A stretch of DNA of 40,735 nt from a virus. Shown here in pieces: positions 1-6,575 of this stretch. Made by a program: the position numbers and the translations under genes. The stretch is taken from positions 1 through 40,735 of IMG/VR virus record IMGVR_UViG_3300036859_000318; one strand, 5' to 3'. Numbering within the stretch: position 1 is the stretch's first letter; each line of letters starts with the position of its first letter. The notes below the pieces were generated by a model. It ran no database searches and was not told the origin of the DNA. It saw only the letters and a list, made by a program, of their open reading frames with translations.

Positions 1-360
1 GAGAAGAAGAAATTTGAATTTCGGTTGAATGTACTAGTGATGCAGCGCGGGCCGTTCTGGATCGCGCAGGGAGTTGAGCTGGACTACGAAGCGCAGGGGC
101 GCACGTGGAGTGACGTCCGGTATGCTTTCGAGCGCGGCCTTGTCGCCACCGCGCAAGCTCACGCACGAAGGTTCGGTAATCTGGAGCACTTTTTCACTCC
201 GGCTTCAGAATCAATCCAGCAAGAGTTCAGGCGTGTGCGGCGAGACGCGATGAAAAAGCGTGCGCTGCGCCGCAAACAGCCGATGCAAGCACAGACCTGC
301 CTGCCGTTCGATGGCGCTGCGCGAAACGCAAACATCCATTTCATGGTTGCAGCAGCGTAG
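1..360 (+). CDS. HicB-like small protein, 5' end outside the window
   Basis: The reading frame is open from base 1 (EKKKFEFRLNVLVM...) to the stop at 358-360, so the start lies left of the window; the internal TTG at 25 is not needed. The N-terminal half has the beta-strand pattern of HicB-type antitoxin folds common in phages: FRLNVLVM, then WIAQGVELDYEAQGRT, then a helix with a row of Ala and Arg. The C-terminal half is basic (KKRALRRK). HicB proteins usually pair with HicA toxins or act as free-standing small proteins. No HicA partner is visible, so function is open. It converges with the minus-strand gene at 374-583. Confidence 0.6.
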   Translation, partial: EKKKFEFRLNVLVMQRGPFWIAQGVELDYEAQGRTWSDVRYAFERGLVATAQAHARRFGNLEHFFTPASESIQQEFRRVRRDAMKKRALRRKQPMQAQTCLPFDGAARNANIHFMVAAA

Positions 361-373
361 GGAGGTATGGGAC

Positions 374-583
374 CTAGCGTCGCATGATCGCAGTTCTGCG
401 CGACGCGATCCCTCGATGGGCATTCCTCGAATTCCTGCGCGAAACGGCGTTGATGACCTTGACTAGCTGGCTGATGCGTCCGGCAAAAAGATCCTGCGTA
501 TCGATAGGGGCGTTCGGACTGAATGTCTGAGCGATCTCGGTCAGTTTCTTGACCATCTCGCCCGTGCTCATTTGCTGCGACAT
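374..583 (-). CDS. Small protein of unknown function behind a possible leaderless promoter
   Basis: A 69-aa protein with an amphipathic N-terminal helix (MSTGEMVKKLTEIAQTF) and a very basic C-terminus (repeated SRR/RR). No family is recognised. There is no Shine-Dalgarno site before the ATG at 583. Instead a TATACT -10 ends six bases upstream, so the transcript may start at the ATG. It is the last minus-strand gene of the left arm and has its own promoter. A small regulator is conceivable from the size, basic tail and private promoter, but that is inference. Confidence 0.45.
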   Translation of the reverse strand: MSQQMSTGEMVKKLTEIAQTFSPNAPIDTQDLFAGRISQLVKVINAVSRRNSRNAHRGIASRRTAIMRR

Positions 584-589
584 GGAGAC

Positions 590-617
590 AGTATACGCGC
601 ATTGTCGGCAGTTGCAA
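590..617 (-). promoter_or_regulatory. Sigma70-like promoter for the 374-583 gene
   Basis: On the minus strand, TTGCAA (612-617) and TATACT (590-595) are separated by 16 bases. The -10 matches five of six consensus bases and the -35 four of six. Only six bases separate the -10 from the ATG at 583, which predicts a leaderless message. Confidence 0.45.
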
Positions 618-679
618 CGCCGATACTCGCAACAAAGTAACCGTTGGGGACAATATGGCGTCGCCCGCTGGGCGGACGG

Positions 680-907
680 CTAGTCGCGTGACCTCTTAGG
701 CTGCGACCACCGCGCCGCCGCCGCCTTCTTCGCGATCTCCGATCGCCTCTTCTTCGTCAGGCTGGCGGCGCGCGCCGGTCCGCCGATCTTGCCGCCCATC
801 TTCCCGAAAGCCGCAGCGGCAGCGCGCATCTCGTCGGTGATCTCGACGGGCGCGTCAGGTTCGTCACATCTCTCGCTCTTCGCGGCCATCGTCTCCATGA
901 CGCGCAC
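680..907 (-). CDS. Small basic protein with Gly-Gly/Ala-rich helix-forming C-terminus
   Basis: A 75-aa protein with an acidic N-terminal half followed by GKMGGKIGGPARAASLTKKR and AKKAAAARW. The pattern of a short Gly-Gly-Lys stretch, then AA.LT.E.R.EIA.KAA.ARW, recurs in many phage and bacterial small proteins of unknown role and looks like a nucleic-acid-binding tail. The start is uncertain: GTG at 907, ATG at 898 or ATG at 889, the last with GGAG very close to it. It is the last gene of the left early operon apart from the separately promoted 374-583 gene. Confidence 0.6.
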   Translation of the reverse strand: MRVMETMAAKSERCDEPDAPVEITDEMRAAAAAFGKMGGKIGGPARAASLTKKRRSEIAKKAAAARWSQPKRSRD

Positions 908-954
908 GGCCGCTTGCGCTTCGTCCTCGCGCTTATCGTGTCGCTAGTGCTGGC

Positions 955-1278
955 CTATACTTCCTGCACGTCGATTCCGTAGCATGCTTTCATTAGCTTT
1001 TTCTTAATGATGAACTCGCGCGTGCGGCAACCCTTGGAATCCTCAACTACTAGCCAGTTACGTTTTGTTTCGAAATAGCAGAAGTCGGCTACATACGTGC
1101 AGATGAGCTGATTCTCGGCGTATAGCTTGAATCGTCGCTGTACTTCAAGAGAACGGATCTCTCCGGCTCTCTGGAGTAGCTTCAATTCAGAGTAGCGCTT
1201 CGCCTCTCGCTTGCTGGCGAATGAGATCCCATCAACCTCGGTGCGCTTGTTACCGTATTTCGAGCGGCGCTGGGTCAT
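955..1278 (-). CDS. DUF1064-type phage protein, predicted small nuclease
   Basis: A 107-aa protein beginning MTQRRSKYGNKRTEVDGISF, followed by SKREAKRYSELKLLQRAGEI, an Arg/Lys-rich strand, CTYVADFCYFE and LVVEDSKGCRTREFIIKKK. This is the order of the DUF1064 family: a K.N..T..DG..F.S..EA.RY..L start, then the Y.aDF.Y and vveD.KG strands of a PD-(D/E)XK-like core. The family occurs in phage replication and recombination regions and is thought to be nuclease-like. The ATG at 1278 overlaps the upstream stop as ATGA, which fixes this start over a longer open frame reaching 1368. Confidence 0.75.
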   Translation of the reverse strand: MTQRRSKYGNKRTEVDGISFASKREAKRYSELKLLQRAGEIRSLEVQRRFKLYAENQLICTYVADFCYFETKRNWLVVEDSKGCRTREFIIKKKLMKACYGIDVQEV

Positions 1279-1580
1279 CGTCCCAACTTCCTCGCGAACT
1301 CGATAAACGGCACGTCCCACGGCTGCATTGATTTTGGTTTCGCGCGCGGCTTCTTCCTGCGACTCCACGCGTACAGATCATCGCCGACGCAGCGTAGATT
1401 CCCGACGAGCGCGCCCACGGAAAGCAACTCTTGCGCGCGTACGCTCAGGATATTCAATGCGAGTGCAACCTCGCGCGGCGTCACGTCCAGATACTCGCGT
1501 GCGAACTTCTCCACCTTCGCAAGGGCATCCGCGTCGCATCGAATTTGGTGATCATCGATCTTGTCCTCGTGAATGATCAT
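1275..1580 (-). CDS. Hypothetical phage protein, early operon
   Basis: A 101-aa protein starting MIIHEDKIDDHQIRCDADAL. Its middle is helical (LAKVEKFAREYLDVTPREVA, then ALNILSVRAQELL) and its C-terminus is basic (WSRRKKPRAKPK). No family is recognised. The ATG at 1580 overlaps the upstream stop as ATGA, and the gene's own stop overlaps the next ATG, so it sits in a chain of coupled genes. The helix-rich centre and Lys/Arg patch would fit a small DNA-binding protein, but no clear helix-turn-helix is seen. Confidence 0.6.
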   Translation of the reverse strand: MIIHEDKIDDHQIRCDADALAKVEKFAREYLDVTPREVALALNILSVRAQELLSVGALVGNLRCVGDDLYAWSRRKKPRAKPKSMQPWDVPFIEFARKLGR

Positions 1581-1780
1581 CCGCGTTTCTCTAGTTCCCG
1601 CGCGATCCGCCAAACTGTACGTGCGTGGTGCTTCGCCTGAATGATGAGCTGCGCAGCGGCTGCGTGAGTGTCAGCCAACCGCGCGAAGCGTAGGTACCTG
1701 CGCACTTCGCCAGCGGCCCATGTTGGATCAAGACTCTTGATGCCGAATACCTCATGTCGTCTATGCCGCTGTCCCGTCAC
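1577..1780 (-). CDS. Small hypothetical protein, early operon
   Basis: A 67-aa protein with GTG start at 1780 overlapping the upstream stop (GTGA). A second GTG at 1789 is possible. The sequence reads as helical, with EVRRYLRFARLADTHAAAAQ and then LIIQAKHHARTVWRIARELE, rich in His, Arg and Ala. No known family is recognised. Tight overlaps on both sides are the main support. Confidence 0.55.
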   Translation of the reverse strand: MTGQRHRRHEVFGIKSLDPTWAAGEVRRYLRFARLADTHAAAAQLIIQAKHHARTVWRIARELEKRG

Positions 1781-2019
1781 GCTCGCCACTCCGTTCCGTG
1801 CCGCTCACATTCACGCCGAGACTCGCGACGCCGCCACCACCCGAAGAACAGGCAGACCGGCGGGATCGACGCGAGTAGGGCGGCGCAGATCCACAGTATC
1901 GCCCCGATCCCATCAACGGCTATGCGCGCGGCGTCGAGGATATTGCCACTCCATTGATCGCGGTACCACTCTCGCGTGCTTGTGAGGAGGGAAGAGCGGG
2001 CGTCATCGAGAATGGTCAC
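1777..2019 (-). CDS. Small single-pass membrane protein
   Basis: An 80-aa protein with one hydrophobic segment at about residues 36-60 (AVDGIGAILWICAALLASIP and PVCLFFGWW). It is flanked by a polar N-terminus and a strongly positive C-terminus (RRRESRRECERHG), so the C-terminus is predicted to be cytoplasmic. The GTG start at 2019 overlaps the upstream stop as GTGA. Function is unknown; early phage operons often carry such small inner-membrane proteins. Confidence 0.6.
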   Translation of the reverse strand: MTILDDARSSLLTSTREWYRDQWSGNILDAARIAVDGIGAILWICAALLASIPPVCLFFGWWRRRESRRECERHGTEWRA

Positions 2020-2294
2020 GTTAATGTCTCATAGTACGTCAGCGCAGCCACCGCCCGACGTGCCCGCAAGGTAGACGGGCCGCAAGCGCATGGAGGGAAC
2101 GAGCCAACCTCGCAGCTACCGTCTTCTGGATCGTGACGACTACAATCATGCGCGCAATCAGGGCAGCGAGTTTCCATTATCCCGAAGGAAGTGCCGCCGC
2201 GCTCGCAATGCGGGCATACGGAGCCGAGACATTTTTGAACACTGACATATCCGCCGTCATCGCCCGTCACGTGCACCATGAGTTGCCTAGCCAT
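2016..2294 (-). CDS. Cys-rich protein with predicted double zinc-binding site
   Basis: A 92-aa protein with a Cys/His pattern typical of zinc ribbons: CLGSVCPHC, later CPDCAHDCSRHD, then C and CAC near the C-terminus. The ATG at 2294 is preferred because GAGGAA stands nine bases upstream; an ATG at 2279 is an alternative. The open frame continues upstream to 2402 but would then overlap the preceding gene deeply. The binding partner is unknown. It is one of several Cys-rich genes here. Confidence 0.6.
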   Translation of the reverse strand: MARQLMVHVTGDDGGYVSVQKCLGSVCPHCERGGTSFGIMETRCPDCAHDCSRHDPEDGSCEVGSFPPCACGPSTLRARRAVAALTYYETLT

Positions 2295-2319
2295 CGATCT
2301 ATTCCTCAGCCAAATCTGC

Positions 2320-2739
2320 TCAGGGCGCGTGCCGGACGGGTGGAGGGTGAGTTCCTGCGTCCATGAAAGCGGGGTCCGGTCGCTTTTGGCACGGGAGTAC
2401 AAGTTGTCGCCCGTGACTCTTCCGCATCGGTGCGGGCATCGGGAACGCCATCGGATCGAGCGTCGCGTAGTTGATGATCGTGCCGTCGTCGGGCGCGCCG
2501 CAGTATTTGCATTGCCCGATTCCGCCGGAAGGACCGTACTGCGCGATGTAGTGAAAGCCGTCGCGACATGGATCGGGGCGCTCGTTTTCTGCCGCCTCTA
2601 GCGCGGCCTCGTGCTCGTTCTCTGCGTCGTCGAATTCTCGCTCTAGCTTTGCCACCCGATCCTCAAGTGAGGCGATCCGTTTCGCGTCATTATTTGCCGC
2701 GAATTGCAGATCTGCTAGTAAATCCTGAACCTCTGTCAT
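2320..2739 (-). CDS. Coiled-coil protein with C-terminal zinc-ribbon-like motif
   Basis: A 139-aa protein. Residues about 1-55 form a coiled coil (VQDLLADLQFAANNDAKRIA, then LEDRVAKLEREFDDAENEHE). A Cys motif follows (DPCRDGFHYIAQYG, then CKYCGAPDDG), and the tail is Pro/Met-rich. This pairing suggests an oligomeric zinc-binding protein. The ATG at 2739 shares its A with the last base of the clamp stop (TGATG), so it is probably translated by ribosomes finishing dnaN. No specific family is recognised. Confidence 0.65.
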   Translation of the reverse strand: MTEVQDLLADLQFAANNDAKRIASLEDRVAKLEREFDDAENEHEAALEAAENERPDPCRDGFHYIAQYGPSGGIGQCKYCGAPDDGTIINYATLDPMAFPMPAPMRKSHGRQLVLPCQKRPDPAFMDAGTHPPPVRHAP

Positions 2740-3830
2740 CACATCCTCCTCGGCATCACAACCTCGATATGCTCGCAATCTTCCTCGGGCGGTTCAGCGC
2801 GCAAAAGGAGCGGCGTCTCGTGAGTTGTTTTGGCGAATTCGAGAGCTACCATGTCGCCGCGCATCGCGTCAACGGCTTCCGCGAGATATCGACCATCATA
2901 CGTCGCCGCGAACTGTTCGCCGGAGTAGTCGCATGGCACGGATTCGGCCGTCTCGCCGCGCTGCGATGTAGCGGTGAGCGTCACGCGCCCGCGATCCATA
3001 GAGACAAGCAACCATTCCGAGCGCGCGACGCGTGCCCGCCGGATCGCTCCGGACAGGCCCGCCCTTTCGATGAGCGCGGATACGTGTTTAACCGGAATGA
3101 CGTTGCCGTAGTTCGGATAGTTCACGTCCTCACGCCGCGAGTAGATAGCTCGACTCCCGATCGTGAACGAAATGAATCTGTCGTCTGATCCGATTTGCGC
3201 ATTGCCTTCTCCGTCGATCGCCGCGATAAGGACATGGGCGCGGGAGGCAATCAGCGCCGAAAACTTCGCGGTTCGTGGCTGCCCGTTCATTTCGACGAGA
3301 GACATACGCCCGTCGTCAGTCGCTACGGCCGTCAGCTTTCCACCTTCGGCATGGACGAGCACGCCCTGAAGCATGAAGCCCCGAACGTCATGATCGCTGA
3401 CAGCGTGCTTCACCCGCGTGATGAGATCCTGAACGCTTGCCCACGGCGCGGTCACCTGCGCCTCGGGGCTATCCGGCATCACGGGGAAGTCATCGGCGGG
3501 GAGGGAATGCATCTGGATCGAAAACGCCCCTGACGTGACCGTGAGGCGACGATCGCTCCCGAGGGATAGGGACGCCCCTTCTTCGTGAGATTCGACGACA
3601 GAGCGGCGCAGAACGTCGAAATCGACGACGCAAGCGCCCTCTTCCTCGATCTCAGCGGGGATCGAGGTCACGAGGGTCACATCGAGATCCGTCGCCGCGA
3701 TCGTGACGCGCCCGCCCTCCGCGCGCAGCAACACGCATTTCATGATCGGAATCACGTCCCGCTTGGCGACGGCATGCGCGCAGATGCGCAACTCCTCCGC
3801 GAGCGCGTCACGTTCGGCAGTGAACCTCAC
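2739..3830 (-). CDS. dnaN: DNA polymerase III sliding clamp (beta subunit)
   Basis: This encodes the ring that encircles DNA and tethers polymerases and other enzymes. At 363 aa it matches the usual length of about 366. The three-domain repeat is visible: RDVIPIMKCVLLRAEGGRVT in domain I; TDLDVTLVTSIPA; FPVMPDSPEAQVTAP and the FMLQGVLVHAEGGKLTAVAT stretch in domain II; SRREDVNYPNYGNVIP; LTATSQRGETAES and ATYDGRYLAEAVDAM in domain III. The C-terminus, EVVMPRRM, resembles the bacterial VMPMRL end that lines the partner-binding pocket. The GTG at 3830 overlaps the upstream stop (GTGA). No polymerase or clamp loader gene is seen nearby. Identification is firm; which enzymes it serves is inference. 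Confidence 0.95.
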   Translation of the reverse strand: MRFTAERDALAEELRICAHAVAKRDVIPIMKCVLLRAEGGRVTIAATDLDVTLVTSIPAEIEEEGACVVDFDVLRRSVVESHEEGASLSLGSDRRLTVTSGAFSIQMHSLPADDFPVMPDSPEAQVTAPWASVQDLITRVKHAVSDHDVRGFMLQGVLVHAEGGKLTAVATDDGRMSLVEMNGQPRTAKFSALIASRAHVLIAAIDGEGNAQIGSDDRFISFTIGSRAIYSRREDVNYPNYGNVIPVKHVSALIERAGLSGAIRRARVARSEWLLVSMDRGRVTLTATSQRGETAESVPCDYSGEQFAATYDGRYLAEAVDAMRGDMVALEFAKTTHETPLLLRAEPPEEDCEHIEVVMPRRM

Positions 3831-4114
3831 GCCGCACCCTTCCGGGCCTTCCGGCGCGGCGTGAACGACAGCCCGACTTCTTCCTTGATTTCGCGCTTGA
3901 CCGTCATCAGTCCGGACGTGTCTTCCATGAGTCGGTACAACCCGTCCTTCTGCGTCTTTACGAGTTCGCGACCTTCGTCAAGCGAAATTTCGCCGTCGCT
4001 CACGTAGGTCAGTTGATGCGAATCTCGATCCTCGCTGAAAATGAACAAGTGTTTGACGGGGGCGGGGCGGGGGGCTTTCTTCGGTTTCGGTTCTTTCTTC
4101 GGTGCGGTACTCAT
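3827..4114 (-). CDS. Small basic protein encoded directly before the sliding clamp
   Basis: A 95-aa protein. Residues 1-22 are a Lys/Pro-rich tail (MSTAPKKEPKPKKAPRPAPV), the middle is a compact mixed region (HLFIFSEDRDSHQLTYVSDG), and the C-terminus is basic again (RRKARKGAA). The start at 4114 has a near-perfect AAAGGAGG seven bases upstream, the best site of this operon. Its message begins with the folded leader at 4115-4394. The charged tails suggest DNA or RNA binding, so regulation of its own leader is conceivable but unproven. It is translationally coupled to dnaN. Confidence 0.7.
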   Translation of the reverse strand: MSTAPKKEPKPKKAPRPAPVKHLFIFSEDRDSHQLTYVSDGEISLDEGRELVKTQKDGLYRLMEDTSGLMTVKREIKEEVGLSFTPRRKARKGAA

Positions 4115-4394
4115 TCGATTCCTCCTTTTGGTTCCCTCAATGATCCGTACCACGTACCACAACACCTACCCCGCGCCTGAAAGGTAATGGCCTTGGTCGG
4201 GGATCGAACGGTAGTGGTCTTTGACGCCGTTACGGTCCGCCGCGATACGGATCATTCAAAGAACCGGGTGATGTGCGCGAGTGCTATCTACTCGCAGAGG
4301 TTATCGCGGTAGGAAGCCGGATAACTTGACTTTTCGACCATTCTCTTTCCAGTTACCGCGCGCCCCGGAAATCAGCCGGTTGCGATCCGGCTAC
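4115..4394 (-). ncRNA. Long structured leader upstream of the basic protein/dnaN genes
   Basis: About 280 nt lie between a predicted start site and the ATG at 4114, unusual in an operon where most genes overlap. Two 20-nt arms, 4130-4149 and 4246-4265, can pair at 19 of 20 positions (two G-U, one mismatch). Inside them, 4156-4160 pairs with 4214-4218, 4169-4173 with 4198-4202, and 4181-4184 with 4191-4194, forming a nested stem. Three more hairpins precede it: 4374-4379/4387-4392, 4300-4309/4317-4325 (one bulged base) and 4277-4282/4290-4295. The Shine-Dalgarno site directly follows the long closing stem. A riboswitch-like, protein-binding or stand-alone RNA role is inferred; no known family is recognised. 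Confidence 0.5.
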
Positions 4395-4400
4395 TTGATG

Positions 4401-4409
4401 ATTATACCA
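4401..4409 (-). promoter_or_regulatory. Extended -10 promoter inside the exonuclease stop codon
   Basis: On the minus strand TGGTATAAT gives a perfect TATAAT with the TGn extension. It overlaps the TAA stop of the exonuclease gene. No good -35 is seen, which extended -10 promoters tolerate. Predicted transcription starts near 4394 and would make the folded leader plus the basic protein and dnaN genes. Confidence 0.55.
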
Positions 4410-5070
4410 GAATGCCTAACTCGCGGCGACGGTTATTGCGCGCCTCAATCATCCCTTCGGTCATGAAGCCTTCGCGAATCAGCTTCGCGCGGCACTCGCT
4501 CAGGTATTCGATGAACTGATTAACCGCCGCTGCCAGCTTCGAAATGAACTCCTCATCACGCACCGAACGCGTAATGACGCAAGGTAGCTCCGGGTTGTAG
4601 GACAATCTGTCCCACCATCGCCGTCCCGTGATCCAGAGCGCGCCTTGGATCTGACATCTTGCCTTCTCTTCTTCCGCGTGCAGCATCGCGCCTACGTGGT
4701 TAGCCGCGTTGTAGCACTTGATTTCCAGTCCGCCATCGTTACCGACGAATCGGTCAGGGGAGCACCCGACACGTCCATCATCGCGGAGGATGAAGCCGAC
4801 GCGCTGCGTTGCCGTGTCCTGCGTGAACTCGTAGAACCTCACGGCATCGCGTTCAAGCTCGCTCCCGCGCGTCATGAACATGGATTCCTGCTCATCGATG
4901 GGATGATTGAGCATTTCTTCGGCTAAAAGTTCGTGCGCGTACGGTTCGGCGGACGCGGATAGCTTCATGGTGCGAGGGGTCAAAACTCTGTGAAATTGAC
5001 TAGCCGTCGGCAGGCCCAGTCGCGCGGCTATCCAGCCATCCGATCCTTGCTCGAAATCGAGAACGATCAT
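4402..5070 (-). CDS. YqaJ/lambda-type 5'-3' exonuclease (viral recombinase)
   Basis: A 222-aa double-strand DNA exonuclease of the YqaJ/lambda Exo family, which makes single-stranded tails for the annealing protein next door. Visible motifs, in order: GSDGWIAARLGLPTASQF (residues 9-26), TRGSELERDAVRF (67-79), CSPDRF with the metal-binding Asp (103-108), GGLEIKCY with the catalytic Glu and Lys (113-120), and CQIQGALWITGRRWWD (139-154). The length is typical. The ATG overlaps the ERF stop (ATGA). The C-terminus ELGILV resembles a clamp-binding pentapeptide. Identification rests on motif order and context. Confidence 0.9.
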   Translation of the reverse strand: MIVLDFEQGSDGWIAARLGLPTASQFHRVLTPRTMKLSASAEPYAHELLAEEMLNHPIDEQESMFMTRGSELERDAVRFYEFTQDTATQRVGFILRDDGRVGCSPDRFVGNDGGLEIKCYNAANHVGAMLHAEEEKARCQIQGALWITGRRWWDRLSYNPELPCVITRSVRDEEFISKLAAAVNQFIEYLSECRAKLIREGFMTEGMIEARNNRRRELGILV

Positions 5071-5816
5071 CGCGCCGCCTTCCGGCGTTTCTGCTCCAAC
5101 GCGAGTGTTGCCGTTTTGTAGTGCCGCTGTTGGATTGATTCGAGAGAGTCGTAGCCGATGTACGCGAGAAATGCTTTCTCGTCGGCTCCGACTTCCTTCG
5201 CGAGCGCCTTCAACGTCTCGACTTGTGCGGGAGTGATCGGGTCCATTGCCGCGCCGTCTTCGTCAGGATCTACGGACGTGATGCCGAGGACTTCGACGAG
5301 CGAGACGCGTTTCGCGTAACTGAGCGCGGAGGAATACTTCTGCTGCTCCGACATCCCGGCCTTACTCTCCACGGGCGCGGTGAACGATGCCTTCTCGCTG
5401 TGTCCGTTCACGTGGCGCAAAGTACACGTGCAAACCATCAGCTTGTCGCGGACTTCAGAATCGAACGTGAACGCGAATCCGCGCGCGTAGAGTAGTGGGC
5501 GCACGACGCGCACAATATCGTTCAAGTCCGCGTATGTGTATTCAAAGGAGCCGCCGCTGCCGGTGACGATCTTCGCCGTGCGCGTCTTCTTGATGACGGG
5601 GCAGTCGTTCTGAAATGCGGCGAGTGATTCGGCGAACTCTGTCGCGGCTACGCGATCGGATATTCTCTCATGTAGCGAAACTAGTTTTTCCATCGCTACC
5701 GGATCGCATCCTTTTTCCAGAGCGAAGCGGAGAAGGTCTGTCACGTCGCGCGTGGACGTGACGCTAAGAGCGGTTTCGTCGTCACCCTTAAATACGACTG
5801 CGGTTTGGTCGCTCAT
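5067..5816 (-). CDS. erf: ERF-family single-strand DNA annealing protein
   Basis: A 249-aa protein of the ERF family (phage P22 Erf), which anneals single strands during recombination and genome circularisation. The signature lies at about residues 57-115: ATEFAESLAAFQNDCPVIKK, then TRTAKIVTG, FEYTYADLNDIVRVVRPLL and GFAFTFDSE. The central SSALSYAKRVSLVEVLGI matches the usual SAlSYArRYaL.. helix. The C-terminal 60 residues are helical and end in a basic tail, typical of the variable half. The ATG at 5816 overlaps the upstream stop, and the stop overlaps the exonuclease start, giving a Red-like pair. Confidence 0.92.
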   Translation of the reverse strand: MSDQTAVVFKGDDETALSVTSTRDVTDLLRFALEKGCDPVAMEKLVSLHERISDRVAATEFAESLAAFQNDCPVIKKTRTAKIVTGSGGSFEYTYADLNDIVRVVRPLLYARGFAFTFDSEVRDKLMVCTCTLRHVNGHSEKASFTAPVESKAGMSEQQKYSSALSYAKRVSLVEVLGITSVDPDEDGAAMDPITPAQVETLKALAKEVGADEKAFLAYIGYDSLESIQQRHYKTATLALEQKRRKAAR

Positions 5817-6304
5817 TGCACTTCTCCTGTTTCCTCGGACTGCTCCAATTCTTCAGCTACGATGCCAAGGAAGTCTATCGCCGCGTTGAGCGCCTTGACT
5901 TCGCGACGCGTACTCTCTTCCGGCTTGGCGACGGATCGAAGTACGCGCAGCACATGCGCCGCCGCGCGAAGAATCTGATAATCCTGTTTCGTGCCTAGCG
6001 ACTCCATCGAATCGTGCGCCATCTCGCAAAGGATCGATTGTACCTCATCCGCGATTACCGCAACCTCGCGCAACCCTGCCGAAGTCTCAACGATCGGCGT
6101 TCCGGGCGCAAATAGCGCATCCCTCACGCCGTCCATCGCCCGTACGCCAGCTGAGGGAGCGACGAAGGCGTGACAGGGAACGCCATAGATGATGACGCAT
6201 GCATTGATGCATCTGTTTCTGCCGCATTGAACATGCACGGCTAAATCCCCAATCTCACGCCCGCAAACGATTTTCTCGCCGAGTTGAAATTGGCACGCGT
6301 TCAT
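5813..6304 (-). CDS. Hypothetical early protein upstream of erf
   Basis: A 163-aa protein. The N-terminal third has several Cys residues (ACQFQLGEKIVCGREIGDL, then CGRNRCINACV), and the C-terminal half is helical (VIADEVQSILCEMAHDSMES; RAAAHVLRVLRSVAKPEEST; LNAAIDFLGIVAEELEQSEE). The ATG at 6304 overlaps the upstream stop as ATGA, so the longer open frame to 6403 is not used. The Cys spacing could bind metal. No family is recognised. Context suggests a recombination or replication accessory role. Confidence 0.6.
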   Translation of the reverse strand: MNACQFQLGEKIVCGREIGDLAVHVQCGRNRCINACVIIYGVPCHAFVAPSAGVRAMDGVRDALFAPGTPIVETSAGLREVAVIADEVQSILCEMAHDSMESLGTKQDYQILRAAAHVLRVLRSVAKPEESTRREVKALNAAIDFLGIVAEELEQSEETGEVQ

Positions 6305-6444
6305 TTCTTCACCCATCGTTGATTCGTCAATTTCCGCGCCGCGTCCTTCTTGCCAAGCGACGCGAGGATTCGAGCGACTTCGCTTATCGTTAACTCGCCG
6401 CAATCGCTCCTGATAAGACTGCGGCGGATGTCGATCTCACTCAT
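6301..6444 (-). CDS. Tiny helical protein, possibly a frameshift extension of its neighbour
   Basis: A 47-aa protein starting MSEIDIRRSLIRSDCGELTI and ending in a basic tail (RKLTNQRWVKK). The ATG at 6444 overlaps the upstream stop as ATGA. Its frame stays open upstream across a run of eleven Gs, so a -1 slip or one extra G in the upstream gene would join the two into one protein. Whether it is a separate gene or a C-terminal extension cannot be decided from sequence alone. Confidence 0.5.
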   Translation of the reverse strand: MSEIDIRRSLIRSDCGELTISEVARILASLGKKDAARKLTNQRWVKK

Positions 6445-6575
6445 GCCTCCGTTGCCCCCCCCCCCGCGAAGATCCCGCGCGCATCCTTGAGAACTTTCAG
6501 CACGGCGCGTTCGTCGTCGGTGAGGGCGGGAGCCGGAGTGCCGTAGCACAGAAAAGCGACGCGCTTGCCGTCCAT
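6441..6575 (-). CDS. Tiny protein ending in an 11-G homopolymer
   Basis: A 44-aa protein (MDGKRVAFLCYGTPAPALTD, then DERAVLKVLKDARGIFAGGG). The three Gly codons come from eleven consecutive Gs (Cs on the plus strand at 6455-6465), five codons before the stop. The ATG at 6575 overlaps the preceding stop by one base (TGATG). Slippage on the G run would fuse it to the 47-aa downstream frame, giving about 87 aa. Function unknown. Confidence 0.55.
   Translation of the reverse strand: MDGKRVAFLCYGTPAPALTDDERAVLKVLKDARGIFAGGGATEA
6455..6465. repeat. Homopolymer C11 (G11 on the coding strand)
   Basis: Eleven consecutive C bases inside the coding region of the 44-aa gene, close to the point where two overlapping frames meet. 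Such a run is a hotspot for polymerase or ribosome slippage and also for assembly length errors. Confidence 0.9.

Noticed and set aside
4190-4220. tRNA-like T-arm (TTCGATC flanked by C-rich sequence) on the minus strand
   Set aside because: The flanking bases do not form a T stem and no matching acceptor or anticodon arm was found. The segment fits the leader stem structure better.
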